A stretch of DNA of 64,000 nt from Bacillus sp. CHD6a (GCF_001293645.1 NZ_LBMD01000003.1:124001-188000), one strand, 5' to 3'. Shown: positions 26,452 through 34,874, counted from the stretch's first letter. Numbers and translations: made by a program. Notes: a model not told the origin generated them from the letters alone.

Positions 26452-27387
26452 ATGGCCATTAAACCACTTGCGCTTCAAAGGGGAGATACGATTGGGTTGG
26501 TTACTTTGGGGAGTCCTCTTGATGCGACCACAATAAATACAAGGGCACAATTTTTGCGGGATATGGGATTTAACGTTGTTTTTGGCAGCTATGTTTATTC
26601 TATTGAAGGAATAGTTTCCGCTCCTGCTGACAAACGAGCGGAGGATCTCATGGATATGTTTAAAAATCCAAATGTAAAAATGATCCTTGCGACACGCGGG
26701 GGGACTGGTGTACAAGAGATCCTTCCTTATCTTGATTTTAATACCATCAGGGAGAATCCTAAGTTAATTTCCGGGTACAGTGATATTACCGTACTGTTAA
26801 ACAATCTAAATCGGTTTAGTGATCTGATCACATTTCACAGCTTAATGCTTATAGATTTTCGAGCAGAAACACCTGCATACAATTTTAATCAATTTTTTGC
26901 AGCGACCTCTACGTTTGTTTCCCCACGTGCTATTATAAATCCACCGGAAGTGGTACGTATGGGGATAAATCCTGGAAATGTAACCGGGCCAATTGTGGGT
27001 GGGAATATCACTTCCATCGTTAATACACTTGGCACGCCGTATGAAATAGATACAAAAGGCAAAATTCTTTTTCTAGAGGACACGCACACACCTGCAAACA
27101 TGATTCTCCGCTATTTTACCCAACTGTCCATGGCAGAAAAATTTAAGGATTGCCTCGGCATTATTATGGGGGAATGTACAAACTGCCCAGTATCTTATAA
27201 CACGTCTTATACAGACCTCATTAACTCGGTTCTTGTACCGACAAGAAAGCCATTGATTATGAATTTCGCCACCGGTCATGGAAGGTTTAAAGCAGCTATT
27301 CCGATTGGGGCTAGGGTAAATATGAACGCTACAAATAACACGATAACGGTGATGGAGCCAGCGGTATCTCGGGGACAGGTCCCGTGA
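26452..27387 (+). CDS. LD-carboxypeptidase (peptidase S66)
   Basis: 311 residues. This serine peptidase family trims D-Ala from tetrapeptide in murein recycling (LdcA) or acts on related L,D bonds. Landmarks are GLVTLGSPLD at the start, TRGGTGVQEILPYLD, the nucleophile-elbow SGYSDITVL, the catalytic Glu in LFLEDT and the His in FATGHGRF. No signal peptide, so cytoplasmic. GGAGG precedes the ATG at 26452. The last five residues (RGQVP) are encoded by a GGGGACAGG repeat element, so the original stop was probably displaced by the repeat. Confidence 0.88.
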   Translation: MAIKPLALQRGDTIGLVTLGSPLDATTINTRAQFLRDMGFNVVFGSYVYSIEGIVSAPADKRAEDLMDMFKNPNVKMILATRGGTGVQEILPYLDFNTIRENPKLISGYSDITVLLNNLNRFSDLITFHSLMLIDFRAETPAYNFNQFFAATSTFVSPRAIINPPEVVRMGINPGNVTGPIVGGNITSIVNTLGTPYEIDTKGKILFLEDTHTPANMILRYFTQLSMAEKFKDCLGIIMGECTNCPVSYNTSYTDLINSVLVPTRKPLIMNFATGHGRFKAAIPIGARVNMNATNNTITVMEPAVSRGQVP

Positions 27388-27458
27388 TCTCGAATGATCT
27401 TCATCGAAATTTATGGATTGTCGTATAATTGAGCGGTTTTATTGTATATTTTAGGCCT

Positions 27459-27531
27459 TTTTTTGACTAATTGGTTACGTTTTTTGACTAATTGGTCGCG
27501 TTTTTTGACTAATTCAGCTTTGCTTGACTTA
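27459..27531 (+). repeat. 21-bp period TTGACTAA array (3-4 units)
   Basis: GACTAATTGG-type units start at 27465, 27486 and 27507 (exact 21-bp steps), with a partial TTGACTT at 27526. Each has the form TTTTTTGACTAATTGGTNRCG. A related pair occurs at 58362 and a longer TTGACCGAA array at 33481. Confidence 0.75.
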
Positions 27532-27593
27532 TATAGAGAGAAGCACCCCATTAAACAGCCATCCACTCTGTCAATTCAACATTATCCTACTAT

Positions 27594-27700
27594 ACCATGC
27601 TGAAATAGTCGGTTTTTGTCTTCTTGTTCTCAACTTCAATCTAAAGCCAAAAAAAATAAATTTCTACAAACGTTTGTTTAAATTTTAATATGCAAAAATA
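27594..27700 (+). repeat. Diverged copy of the ATAGTCGATAT...CGTTTGTTTAAA repeat
   Basis: Shares CATGCTGAAATAGTCGG at the start and ACGTTTGTTTAAA at the end with copies at 33888 and 43766; the middle is diverged. Confidence 0.4.
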
Positions 27701-27724
27701 ATAATAGCTTATACATGATCAAAA

Positions 27725-28009
27725 TTACTGCTTGAAGAAAGCATACAAATCCTGTACTTCATATGCCTTAAAGACCAATTCCTCCTGGTTAAAGACCAAC
27801 ATCACAGGAAAATGCTCCACTCCAAGCTCTTTTTTATAATCTACCACATGCTCATCTTCGTATACAATCCAAGTGGCTACCACTTCTTTCAATCATTTTT
27901 TCATCATTAAAATAAGAATTTGGGTTCTCCTCACCACCAACTGTATTGCTCCCACAAGCTATAAGAAGGGAAAAGCTAAAAAGTACTAACACAAAAAAGA
28001 ATGACGCAT
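27725..28009 (-). pseudogene. Thioredoxin-fold lipoprotein, frameshifted
   Basis: A small lipoprotein gene with GGAGGAGA and ATG at 28009, lipobox LLIAC followed by GSNTVGGE, then ..KEVVATWIVYEDEHVV, VEHFPVMLVFNQEEL and a stop at 27725. Three pieces lie in different frames: a shift near the start (between ATG and the FFFVLVLF signal helix) and another after NDEKMIE. The tail resembles the thioredoxin-like end of small peptidoglycan-associated lipoproteins of bacilli. Two frameshifts mark it as inactive, barring sequencing error. Confidence 0.7.
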
Positions 28010-28166
28010 AGTATCTCCTCCTGATATGGGAAAGGCACCTGATTTGATCCCACCCTTTATTTTCCTTATCTATTCCTTCGTAGAGTTCCAATTGATATCC
28101 TCCTTTTTCCAAAATTCATTTTAATATCACTCCTAGTGGGCACTATATGCTTAACTGGAGGGATTA

Positions 28167-28532
28167 ATGATGAAGAAGTTTACCATACTTTTTTGTTTAG
28201 CATGTTTTGTATTAGTTGGTTATCAACCAGTTTCATCAGCAGAGGCCGCAAAAGTTTCATCTCAACAAGTACCAAGTTACGCAAAGTGGGGACAGCTCGC
28301 GATGAAACGGACAAAAGAGGCTTATCCAGAAGCCATAATTGTTGACTATTCACATATGGGCAGACAGGAAGGACCAATACTAACGACGGAAAAATTCAGG
28401 CTATGGTTAGAAGAAGGGGAAAAAGAGTTCGGCGTGAATGTAACGATTAGCTTTTACAACGAGACGGAGACGGTTAAAGAGGTAAAGTTGGAGGAGATCA
28501 AGCGGAAGGGGAAAGGGAAGAAGCGGAGGTAG
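28167..28532 (+). CDS. Secreted DUF3889 protein (YqzG-like)
   Basis: 121 residues with a signal peptide (about 1-27, Ala-rich end SSAEA). The body YAKWGQLAMKRTKEAYPEA...VDYSHMGRQ...TTEKFRLWL is the DUF3889 signature, as in B. subtilis YqzG. The C-terminus is a Lys/Arg cluster. GGAGG precedes two adjacent ATGs (28167 or 28170). Role unknown; exported, probably to the wall zone. Confidence 0.85.
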   Translation: MMKKFTILFCLACFVLVGYQPVSSAEAAKVSSQQVPSYAKWGQLAMKRTKEAYPEAIIVDYSHMGRQEGPILTTEKFRLWLEEGEKEFGVNVTISFYNETETVKEVKLEEIKRKGKGKKRR

Positions 28533-28598
28533 TGGAGGATGTAATATTATCTATTTACCCTAGATATTTTCTTTTCCTTGTGTTCTTTCAATTGTTGT

Positions 28599-28638
28599 GC
28601 AGATTACCCAAGTTATATTGAGTAATCTGCTTTTGTTG
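28599..28638 (+). terminator. Terminator after the DUF3889 gene
   Basis: GCAGATTAC and GTAATCTGC stem, then TTTTGTTG. Confidence 0.8.
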
Positions 28639-28679
28639 TTTGTTTTAACCGTGGGGTGATGATTCTGGCGCGTGGGTTG

Positions 28680-29246
28680 GGGTCTCTTCTACCGTTCTAC
28701 CGTTCCCACTCCATTTTCGGGTGGAGAGAGACGCTCTCTTCTACCGTTTTACCGTTTCCACTTCATTTTCGGGTGGAGAGAGAGCTTCTCTTCTACCGTT
28801 TTATCGTTTCCACTCCATTTTCGGGTGGAGAGAGAGGCTCTCTTCTACCGTTTTACCGTTTGCAATCCATTTTCGGGTGGAGAGAGAGCTTCTCTTCTAC
28901 CGTTCAACAGTTCCCACTCCATTTTCGGGTGGAGAGAGAGCTTCTCTTCTACCGTTTCCTCGTTCCCACTCCATTTTCGGGTGGAGAGAGAGGCTCTCTT
29001 CTACCATTTTACCGTTTCTACTACATTTTCGGGTGGAGAGAGAGGCTCTCTTCTACCGTTCAGCCGTTCCAACTTCATTTTCGGGCGGAGAAAGAGCTTC
29101 TCTTCTACCGTTCAACCGTTCCCACTCCATTTTCGGGTGGAGAGAGCTTCTCTTCTACTGTTCACGTTTCCACTCCATTTTCGGGTGGAGAGAGAGCTTC
29201 TCTTCTACCCTTCAACCGTTCCCACTCCATTTTCGGGTGGAGAGAG
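28680..29246 (+). repeat. Tandem array of eleven 52-bp hairpin units
   Basis: The core ATTTTCGGGTGGAGAGAG starts at 28713, 28765, 28817, 28869, 28921, 28973, 29025, 29077, 29129, 29177 and 29229: exact 52-bp steps except one 48-bp step. In each unit GGTGGAGAGAG can pair with CTCTCTTCTACC or a close variant to make a stem of about 11 bp with one bulge. Units vary mostly between the hairpins, and within the hairpin between GAGGCTCTC and GAGCTTCTC. The unit has no stop codon in any forward frame and 52 is not a multiple of three, so all three frames stay open without being genes. Confidence 0.92.
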
Positions 29247-29340
29247 GACTTCCCAACAAATTTCAGAAGTATAAACAGTTACAAAGAGTTAACCTATATA
29301 CCACCAAAATACTTCTCTTTCCCCCCTCACCTATTCCCTA

Positions 29341-29373
29341 AAAAAAGAGGCGCCCACTAAACGGACGCCTCTC
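29341..29373 (-). terminator. Terminator of the RND efflux gene
   Basis: Minus-strand stem AGAGGCG...CGCCTCT followed by seven T. Confidence 0.88.
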
Positions 29374-29388
29374 CACTATATCTAATAA

Positions 29389-32300
29389 CTAATTCTCCTG
29401 CACTTCCCTACGGTTCTTCTTAAACATCTTCGACAACACTTCATACACAATCGGCACAATAATTAGTGTCAACAGGGTAGAACTCGTCAGTCCACCAATA
29501 ACGGTAATACCAAGACCTTTGGAAATCAGGCCTCCGCCACCGTCGATTGCTAGTGGGATTAGTGCTCCGATCGTCGCAATGGCTGTCATCAAGATTGGGC
29601 GTAGACGGGTTGCGCCTGCTTCTAGGATGGCGTCGCGCATTGTCAATCCGTCCCGTTCCATGTGGATGATGCGGTCGACAAGTACGATTGCGTTTGTTAC
29701 AACGATACCAATTAGCATAAGTAGTCCCATCATAACTGGAACCGAAATGGTTTCTCCTGCCAAGAACAACCCGACAAAGGCACCGATTACAGCAAATGGT
29801 AAGGAGAATAGGATCGCAAATGGTGCTACTCCTTCCCCAAATGTCACAACCAGAATGAAGTAAACGATCGCAATTGCTGCTAGCATCGCAAGTCCGAGCT
29901 GTGTGAAGGTTTCTTCCATGTCAGCTGTCACACCGGCAACTTCCATCGTTACGCCGTTTGGCAGGTCTACGTCACTGATTGCTCCATCCACTTCTGCGGT
30001 TGCTTTGGACACATCATCTCCAATGACCGTTCCGCTGACAGAAGCGTAGTATTCGCCTTTTGACCTAGCAAGGGTGTTCAACGTGGTGCCTTCTTCTACT
30101 TCCACAAGATCTGAAAGTGGCATCGTCCCACCCATTGCAGTCGGAACTTGAGTTTCTAATAGTTCCTCCATTGATTTTGGCTGCTCTTGTTGTTCTTGTT
30201 TTACAATGACATCAAGGGTTTTGCCGTCTTTTTCTACATTAGTCAGTACTTCTTCAAATTGCGGGCTAAGCATCATCACGATTTGACCTGCTGTCAGACC
30301 GTATTGAAGCAGCTCATCTTGGCTTACCTTCAATGTGTGCTCCACATAAGCTTCTTCAGCAGTGGACGAAACATTCTCTAGAGAATCTGTTCCGCTCATC
30401 GCGTCTTCTACCTTTTTCACCGCTTCATTTAAGTTTTCAAGATTTTCACTAGAGAACGTATAGCTAATCTCGTTGGATGCCATCGCTCCTCCAGTGGCGA
30501 AGTTTTGGCTTTTCCATTCACCGGATTGACCGATATTGAACACATAGTCTTCCACTTCCGTTCTTGCTTCAGGGAAGTTTTCCATGTCAGGGTCAAAAAT
30601 AAGGTACATTAACACCCCGTCAGATCCCCCGCCCATCATGGCCATTTGTTCATTAGCTCCTTCTGTGACTGACAGCTGAACAATGTCAATATCGTCACGT
30701 TCCATCATGGCTTTTTCGACTTCTTCCACATTCGCGAGGGTTTCTTCTTTCAGCTCCCCTGCTTCTGGCGTGTACGTTAAGTACATAACTTTTTCTTCTT
30801 CGCTTCCTAAAAAGCTGAATCCGATCAGTGGCGTCAGGCCTAAACTTCCGACCAATAAAACTACCGCTATAATCGATGTAATAATTTTATGATTCAAGGA
30901 CCAGCTCAAAACACCTTTGTACCAGTTGGCAAGTTTTCCAACTTCCTTATGGCCACTTTCTGTTTTTTCGCTATACAGCTTTTTCTTGAAAAGGAAGTGC
31001 GACATCGCCGGAACGATGGTTACCGCCACAATTAGGGACGCACCAAGCGCGAAGGTCATCGTCAGCGCGAATGGCATGAATAGCTCTCCTACCATACCAC
31101 CTACAAAAATTAACGGTGCGAAAACTGCAACCGTCACAAGCGTTGAGGATAGAATCGGCTTGAACATTTCAAGCGTTGCTTCCCGGACGAGTTCGCGGCC
31201 TGCTAATTTTTCTTCCTTCAGATGTAATCTTCGGTATATATTTTCCACCACAACGATGGAGTCATCGATAACACGACCAATTGCGACAGTCACCGCTCCA
31301 AGCGTCATGATATTTAACGTAATTTCCATCCAGTTTAAAAGTAAAAATGCCATGAAGATCGACACCGGAATGGACACGATGGAGATAAGGGTCGATTTAA
31401 TATCCCTTAAGAATAAAAGGATGATTAAGATCGCGATCGCGCCACCAAACAATGCTTTTTCCACCATTGTTGCGACGGATTTCTCAATAGGTTCCCCTTG
31501 ATCCAGCGTGACATCTACCACTAAACCATCGATACGTTTTTCTTCTTGTTCCATTAATTCTTTCACTTGATTCACGACATCCACCGTGTTTGCTTGCGGA
31601 TGTTTCAACACTTGAATCGCAATAGCGTCTGCTCCGTTCGTTCTGGAAACAGATTCCACTTTACCTACTACTTCGATTTCAGCAATATCACTTAATTTTA
31701 CAAAAGGAACTTGAACTGTTTCGGACGGAGTGACTGGAATCATCATCTCCTCTAGTTCCGCTGCAGTCATGAACTTCCCATCAACGGAAACGGCTTCCTC
31801 TCCCTCTTTAAACTCGTAAAGTCCCAAGGAAACATCCAAGTTGCTTGCTTGAATCATCTGTTTGACATTGTCTTCCGTTAACCCTAGTTCCGCCATGCGT
31901 TCTGTGTCATAGCGAAGCTCGACTTCTTCAATATGCTGTCCGGCAATGGTCGCAGACGCAACGCCTTCAAGCTTTTGGATCTTCGGAAGCAGGGATTCTT
32001 CGACAGTTGCCGAAAGTTCCACAATATCCTCTGTTTCACTGCTTGCACTTAAAGCAACAACAGGCATCATATTCATGCTGATGGAATTGACCATTGGTTC
32101 TTGCGCACCCTCTGGTAGTGCCACATCAGCTAATGCTGAAGTTAATGCTCGCTTTGCTTCTTCCATATCTGTTCCATATTCATACTCAATCTGTAAGTTT
32201 GCAATGTTGGAATACGAGTTGGAATAAACAGCTTTCACATTGTCTAATCCTTCTGCCACCTGTTCCAGCGGAATCGAGACATCTTCCATCACGGTTTCTG

Positions 32301-32469
32301 GTGTAGCTCCAGGATAAACATCCATGACCATTAAAAATGGGATAGAGATATCTGGAATCGTTTCTGTTTTCATTTTTGTACCGGAATAGATTCCTGCTAC
32401 AGTAATAATAATAGTCAGTAACCACACTGCTAGCTTATTTTTAATGACAAAATTGACTAACCCTCTCAC
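29389..32469 (-). CDS. RND efflux transporter permease (SwrC/AcrB-like)
   Basis: 1026 residues, a full-length Gram-positive HAE1-type RND pump. A helix at the N-terminus (NKLAVWLLTIIITVAG) is followed by the porter loop opening ETIPDISIPF, helices 2-6 with GAVTVAIGRVIDDSIVVVENI (proton-relay Asp pair in helix 4), a second large porter domain, and helices 7-12. Closest in style to B. subtilis SwrC (YerP), which exports surfactin; substrate here unknown. Transcription starts from a promoter whose spacer is filled by an inverted repeat (32519-32534), shared with the divergent TetR gene. Confidence 0.92.
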   Translation of the reverse strand: MRGLVNFVIKNKLAVWLLTIIITVAGIYSGTKMKTETIPDISIPFLMVMDVYPGATPETVMEDVSIPLEQVAEGLDNVKAVYSNSYSNIANLQIEYEYGTDMEEAKRALTSALADVALPEGAQEPMVNSISMNMMPVVALSASSETEDIVELSATVEESLLPKIQKLEGVASATIAGQHIEEVELRYDTERMAELGLTEDNVKQMIQASNLDVSLGLYEFKEGEEAVSVDGKFMTAAELEEMMIPVTPSETVQVPFVKLSDIAEIEVVGKVESVSRTNGADAIAIQVLKHPQANTVDVVNQVKELMEQEEKRIDGLVVDVTLDQGEPIEKSVATMVEKALFGGAIAILIILLFLRDIKSTLISIVSIPVSIFMAFLLLNWMEITLNIMTLGAVTVAIGRVIDDSIVVVENIYRRLHLKEEKLAGRELVREATLEMFKPILSSTLVTVAVFAPLIFVGGMVGELFMPFALTMTFALGASLIVAVTIVPAMSHFLFKKKLYSEKTESGHKEVGKLANWYKGVLSWSLNHKIITSIIAVVLLVGSLGLTPLIGFSFLGSEEEKVMYLTYTPEAGELKEETLANVEEVEKAMMERDDIDIVQLSVTEGANEQMAMMGGGSDGVLMYLIFDPDMENFPEARTEVEDYVFNIGQSGEWKSQNFATGGAMASNEISYTFSSENLENLNEAVKKVEDAMSGTDSLENVSSTAEEAYVEHTLKVSQDELLQYGLTAGQIVMMLSPQFEEVLTNVEKDGKTLDVIVKQEQQEQPKSMEELLETQVPTAMGGTMPLSDLVEVEEGTTLNTLARSKGEYYASVSGTVIGDDVSKATAEVDGAISDVDLPNGVTMEVAGVTADMEETFTQLGLAMLAAIAIVYFILVVTFGEGVAPFAILFSLPFAVIGAFVGLFLAGETISVPVMMGLLMLIGIVVTNAIVLVDRIIHMERDGLTMRDAILEAGATRLRPILMTAIATIGALIPLAIDGGGGLISKGLGITVIGGLTSSTLLTLIIVPIVYEVLSKMFKKNRREVQEN

Positions 32470-32488
32470 TTTTGCACCTGCCCTTTTA

Positions 32489-32541
32489 TTGACTTTATAT
32501 ACTCTATTTCATATACTAATGACTATACAGTCATATGTCAA
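32489..32541. promoter_or_regulatory. Overlapping divergent promoters with TetR operator
   Basis: Minus strand: TTGACA (32541-32536), 17 bases, TAGTAT (32518-32513), driving the pump. Plus strand: TTGACT (32489-32494), 17 bases, TATACT (32512-32517), driving the regulator. The near-perfect palindrome ATGACTATACAGTCAT (32519-32534) fills the pump promoter spacer and follows the regulator -10. One bound dimer would therefore silence both genes. Confidence 0.82.
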
Positions 32542-32564
32542 CGAATACGTATAGGAGAAATGAC

Positions 32565-33404
32565 ATGTCTAAAAAACAACTAATTATGGAAAAAGCGACA
32601 GAGCTCTTCGCCAATCAAGGTTTTGAAGCAACTTCCATTCAGCAAATAACAGAACAATGCGGCATATCAAAGGGGTCTTTTTACCTGTCTTTTAAATCAA
32701 AAGATGAATTGATCACCGAGATGCTTGACCACTTCTTCATAGAGGTTACAACGGAGATTGACCAGTTAGTCAACTCTAATAAATATGATACCAAACTACT
32801 TTTTAAATTCTATCAACTGATGTTTCATTTCTTTGCAAAGCACGCCGATTTTGCAAAAGTTCTCATAAAAGAAATGCCTCATTCTTTAAACCAGGAATTA
32901 CTAATCAAAGCTCGTTCTTATGATATTCAGACGTCCAAGAACATCTTAGTAATGGTGGAGAGTATGTACGGAGAAAAGGTTCAGGCAACCAAGTTTGACC
33001 TGGTTTATTGTATAAAGGGGTTTCTGCGGATTTATTCGGAGCTGTTTCTTTTCTACGAGGTGGACTTGGACATGAATTTGCTCTGTCAGTCGCTTGTCGA
33101 GAAAACGGACAGCTTGGCAAAGCATTCTAACATTCCGTTTATTACGGAGGAGCTGGATTTTTATTTGAAAAATGTAGAAAAGATAGGGAACTCCGACTCC
33201 AAGGAAGAAGTGCTTGCTTTAATGGACCGGTATGCAGGTGAACTGGAGGATCCAGTCGTTATAGAATCGTTACGGATGTTGCGTGAAGAGATTATGGAAC
33301 CTTCCCTGCCGCTTGCAGTTCGGAGAGGGTTGATTGAGAACGTGCGGGTTCACGCTGACGGGAAATGGGTCGCGTTAGTGTTGGATCGGTGGTTTGGGAC
33401 TTAA
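32565..33404 (+). CDS. TetR/AcrR family transcriptional regulator
   Basis: 279 residues from the ATG at 32565 (MSKKQLIMEKA), with AGGAGAAA in front. The N-terminal helix-turn-helix (ATELFANQGFEATSIQQITEQCGISKGSFYLSFKSKDEL) is classical TetR; the rest is the helical ligand and dimer domain, somewhat longer than usual. Divergent from the RND pump and expected to repress it and itself via the palindrome at 32519-32534. The inducing ligand is unknown, probably a pump substrate. Confidence 0.92.
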   Translation: MSKKQLIMEKATELFANQGFEATSIQQITEQCGISKGSFYLSFKSKDELITEMLDHFFIEVTTEIDQLVNSNKYDTKLLFKFYQLMFHFFAKHADFAKVLIKEMPHSLNQELLIKARSYDIQTSKNILVMVESMYGEKVQATKFDLVYCIKGFLRIYSELFLFYEVDLDMNLLCQSLVEKTDSLAKHSNIPFITEELDFYLKNVEKIGNSDSKEEVLALMDRYAGELEDPVVIESLRMLREEIMEPSLPLAVRRGLIENVRVHADGKWVALVLDRWFGT

Positions 33405-33414
33405 GGTGGTTTTT

Positions 33415-33470
33415 GGGACAGGCAACGCACCCATTGAGGGGCGGTGGGCCTGTCTCTTCGTCCCGTTGCT
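33415..33470. repeat. REP-like GGGACAGGC inverted repeat
   Basis: GGGACAGGC at 33415 and GCCTGTCTC at about 33448 form an inverted pair around a GC-richer centre. It lies directly after the TetR stop and belongs to the same family as 16853-16897. Confidence 0.5.
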
Positions 33471-33475
33471 CGCTA

Positions 33476-33690
33476 AATGTCCGAAGATTTCGTATTTTTG
33501 ACCGAAGTTTTTTAAAAGTTGGCCGAAGTTTTGGCAAAGTTGGCCGAAGATTGCCGGAAATTGACCGAACGAAATTTTGAAGTGTCCAAAGGTATTTGAA
33601 AGTTGACCGAATGCCTCTTTGATTTGACCGAACCCCTAGTATATATCCTCTTCTTTTGTCCGAAGCAAGGGGATAAATGTCCGAACGAAA
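33476..33690 (+). repeat. Array of ten TTGACCGAA-type units with exact 21-bp period
   Basis: CCGAA (one CCAAA) begins at 33481, 33502, 33523, 33544, 33565, 33586, 33607, 33628, then 33660 and 33681. All steps are 21 bp except one of 32 (21 plus 11). The surrounding consensus is roughly TTGACCGAAGTTTTTNAAAAG. Bases outside the core have diverged, so the period has been kept while the sequence drifted. Confidence 0.88.
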
Positions 33691-33887
33691 ATTAGCAGAC
33701 AAAAATGGAGTCATTTTCAACTAAAAATGGGTGTTTTTCTTTCAAAAACCACTATAGGTAGCAACAAAAATTTATTCACTGTTTAACATGACAAGGGCAA
33801 CCATTTGCAAATCTAGTATACTATGTAAATAAAAGATACTTTGCGCTGTTCTTAATCCTATTCCCCTCCTAATACTATCTCACCAAA

Positions 33888-33985
33888 CTATGCAAAAATA
33901 GTCGATATCACTCGACGCCTTCTCACCCCACATCCCTCAACACCAAAATCAAAATTAATCATACGTTTGTTTAAAAATAATTATT
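33888..33985 (+). repeat. ATAGTCGATAT repeat, copy B
   Basis: ACTATGCAAAAATAGTCGATATCACTCGA at the left and TTAATCATACGTTTGTTTAAAA at the right are nearly identical to the copy at 43766-43870. The centre is less conserved. It lies in the 730-bp gene-free interval before the rhodopsin gene, which otherwise holds the 21-bp array. Confidence 0.65.
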
Positions 33986-34140
33986 CAAGAAAAATTTTAC
34001 GCCACCTTTCTCTTCTTCTATAAATTGAAATCAGGTCAACCTGCCTATCCCCTCGCACCATCTCCCCAAAAAAAGAATAAACTTCACATTCCAGGAAAGA
34101 ATAACCACATATAAAATACTGATAAAGCGAGGTGAGTCTT

Positions 34141-34863
34141 TTGTATACTGAGATGTATCCCATTGAGGTTAATCTTTTATGGTTTTATGTTGCTGTCATG
34201 TACATAGCTGCTGTTATTTTTGCAGTAATGGGGTTTAAGCGAAAAAAATTGCCAAGGGCTGAATATCTAATTGCTTTCATTATTGTCGCTTGGTCTGGAA
34301 CTGCCTATTCCGCGTTAGCATTGGGGCAGGGCCACGTCATGATAGGAGACAAAGTAACCTATTATGCACGATACCTTGACTGGCTAGTGACGACACCACT
34401 TTTACTTGTGGCGTTAGCTTTTACCGCGATGCATTATATACCAAAAGATAAGGTTCTAATTGGAGGGCTGATTACTGCAGACGTGTTCATGATACTGACA
34501 GGTCTAATTGCAGACTTATCTCCCACTCCAGTAAGGTACTTTTGGTATGGGTTAGGGTGGGTTGGCTTGATGTTTATCATGTATATCATCTGGTGGCCCC
34601 TTAGACGAAAGGCCATGTCACAAAGCAAAAAGCTACATCGTTTCTACCTTATTGTGGCGGGATACTTAACCATTCTTTGGTTTGGATATCCTACATTTTG
34701 GATTCTTGGTCCATCGGGTTATCATCTCTTTGGACAAGTAACGGATACCATACTTTTTGTGTTTTTACCTATCTTCTCTAAAGCCGGCTTTAGTCTCATT
34801 GATTTATTTGGTTTGCAGAAGTTAGGGAAGAATTCGTCCAAAGTACCCCAGCCCATTCAATAA
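34141..34863 (+). CDS. Microbial rhodopsin of the xenorhodopsin type (probable light-driven inward proton pump)
   Basis: 240 residues, seven helices. Helix C reads ARYLDWLVTTPLLLVALAF, giving Asp80-Thr84-Ala91 at the bacteriorhodopsin positions Asp85-Thr89-Asp96 (a DTA triad, no cytoplasmic donor carboxylate). Helix G reads FVFLPIFSKAGFSL: the retinal Lys is 214 and Pro210 occupies the position of Asp212. Pro at that position is the hallmark of Anabaena sensory rhodopsin and of xenorhodopsins, which pump protons inward; Bacillus coahuilensis is known to carry one. The TTG start follows AAAGCGAGGTGAG; an ATG at 34153 is the alternative. No retinal-synthesis or transducer gene is adjacent. Confidence 0.92.
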   Translation: MYTEMYPIEVNLLWFYVAVMYIAAVIFAVMGFKRKKLPRAEYLIAFIIVAWSGTAYSALALGQGHVMIGDKVTYYARYLDWLVTTPLLLVALAFTAMHYIPKDKVLIGGLITADVFMILTGLIADLSPTPVRYFWYGLGWVGLMFIMYIIWWPLRRKAMSQSKKLHRFYLIVAGYLTILWFGYPTFWILGPSGYHLFGQVTDTILFVFLPIFSKAGFSLIDLFGLQKLGKNSSKVPQPIQ

Positions 34864-34874
34864 AGGGGATCAAT

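Noticed and set aside
27852-28112. 86-codon minus-strand frame as an intact gene
   Set aside because: Its start is unsupported and it ends at a frameshift; the real gene starts at 28009 in another frame and continues past its stop, so it is listed as a pseudogene.
28680-29246. CRISPR-like array
   Set aside because: Units are contiguous and similar along their whole 52 bp; there are no unique spacers and no cas genes.
28656-29360. Three long forward reading frames (200-234 codons) across the 52-bp array
   Set aside because: The unit simply lacks stop codons and its length is not a multiple of three, so all frames stay open and encode the same three peptides in rotation; no ribosome binding site or signal sequence.
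30917-31501. 194-codon frame antisense to the RND pump
   Set aside because: Opposite strand of conserved helices 4-6; Ser/Thr-rich shadow sequence.
33292-33720. 142-codon minus-strand frame with a 7-residue periodicity over the 21-bp array
   Set aside because: No ribosome binding site; it overlaps the end of the tetR gene on the other strand, and the period is explained by the DNA repeat.
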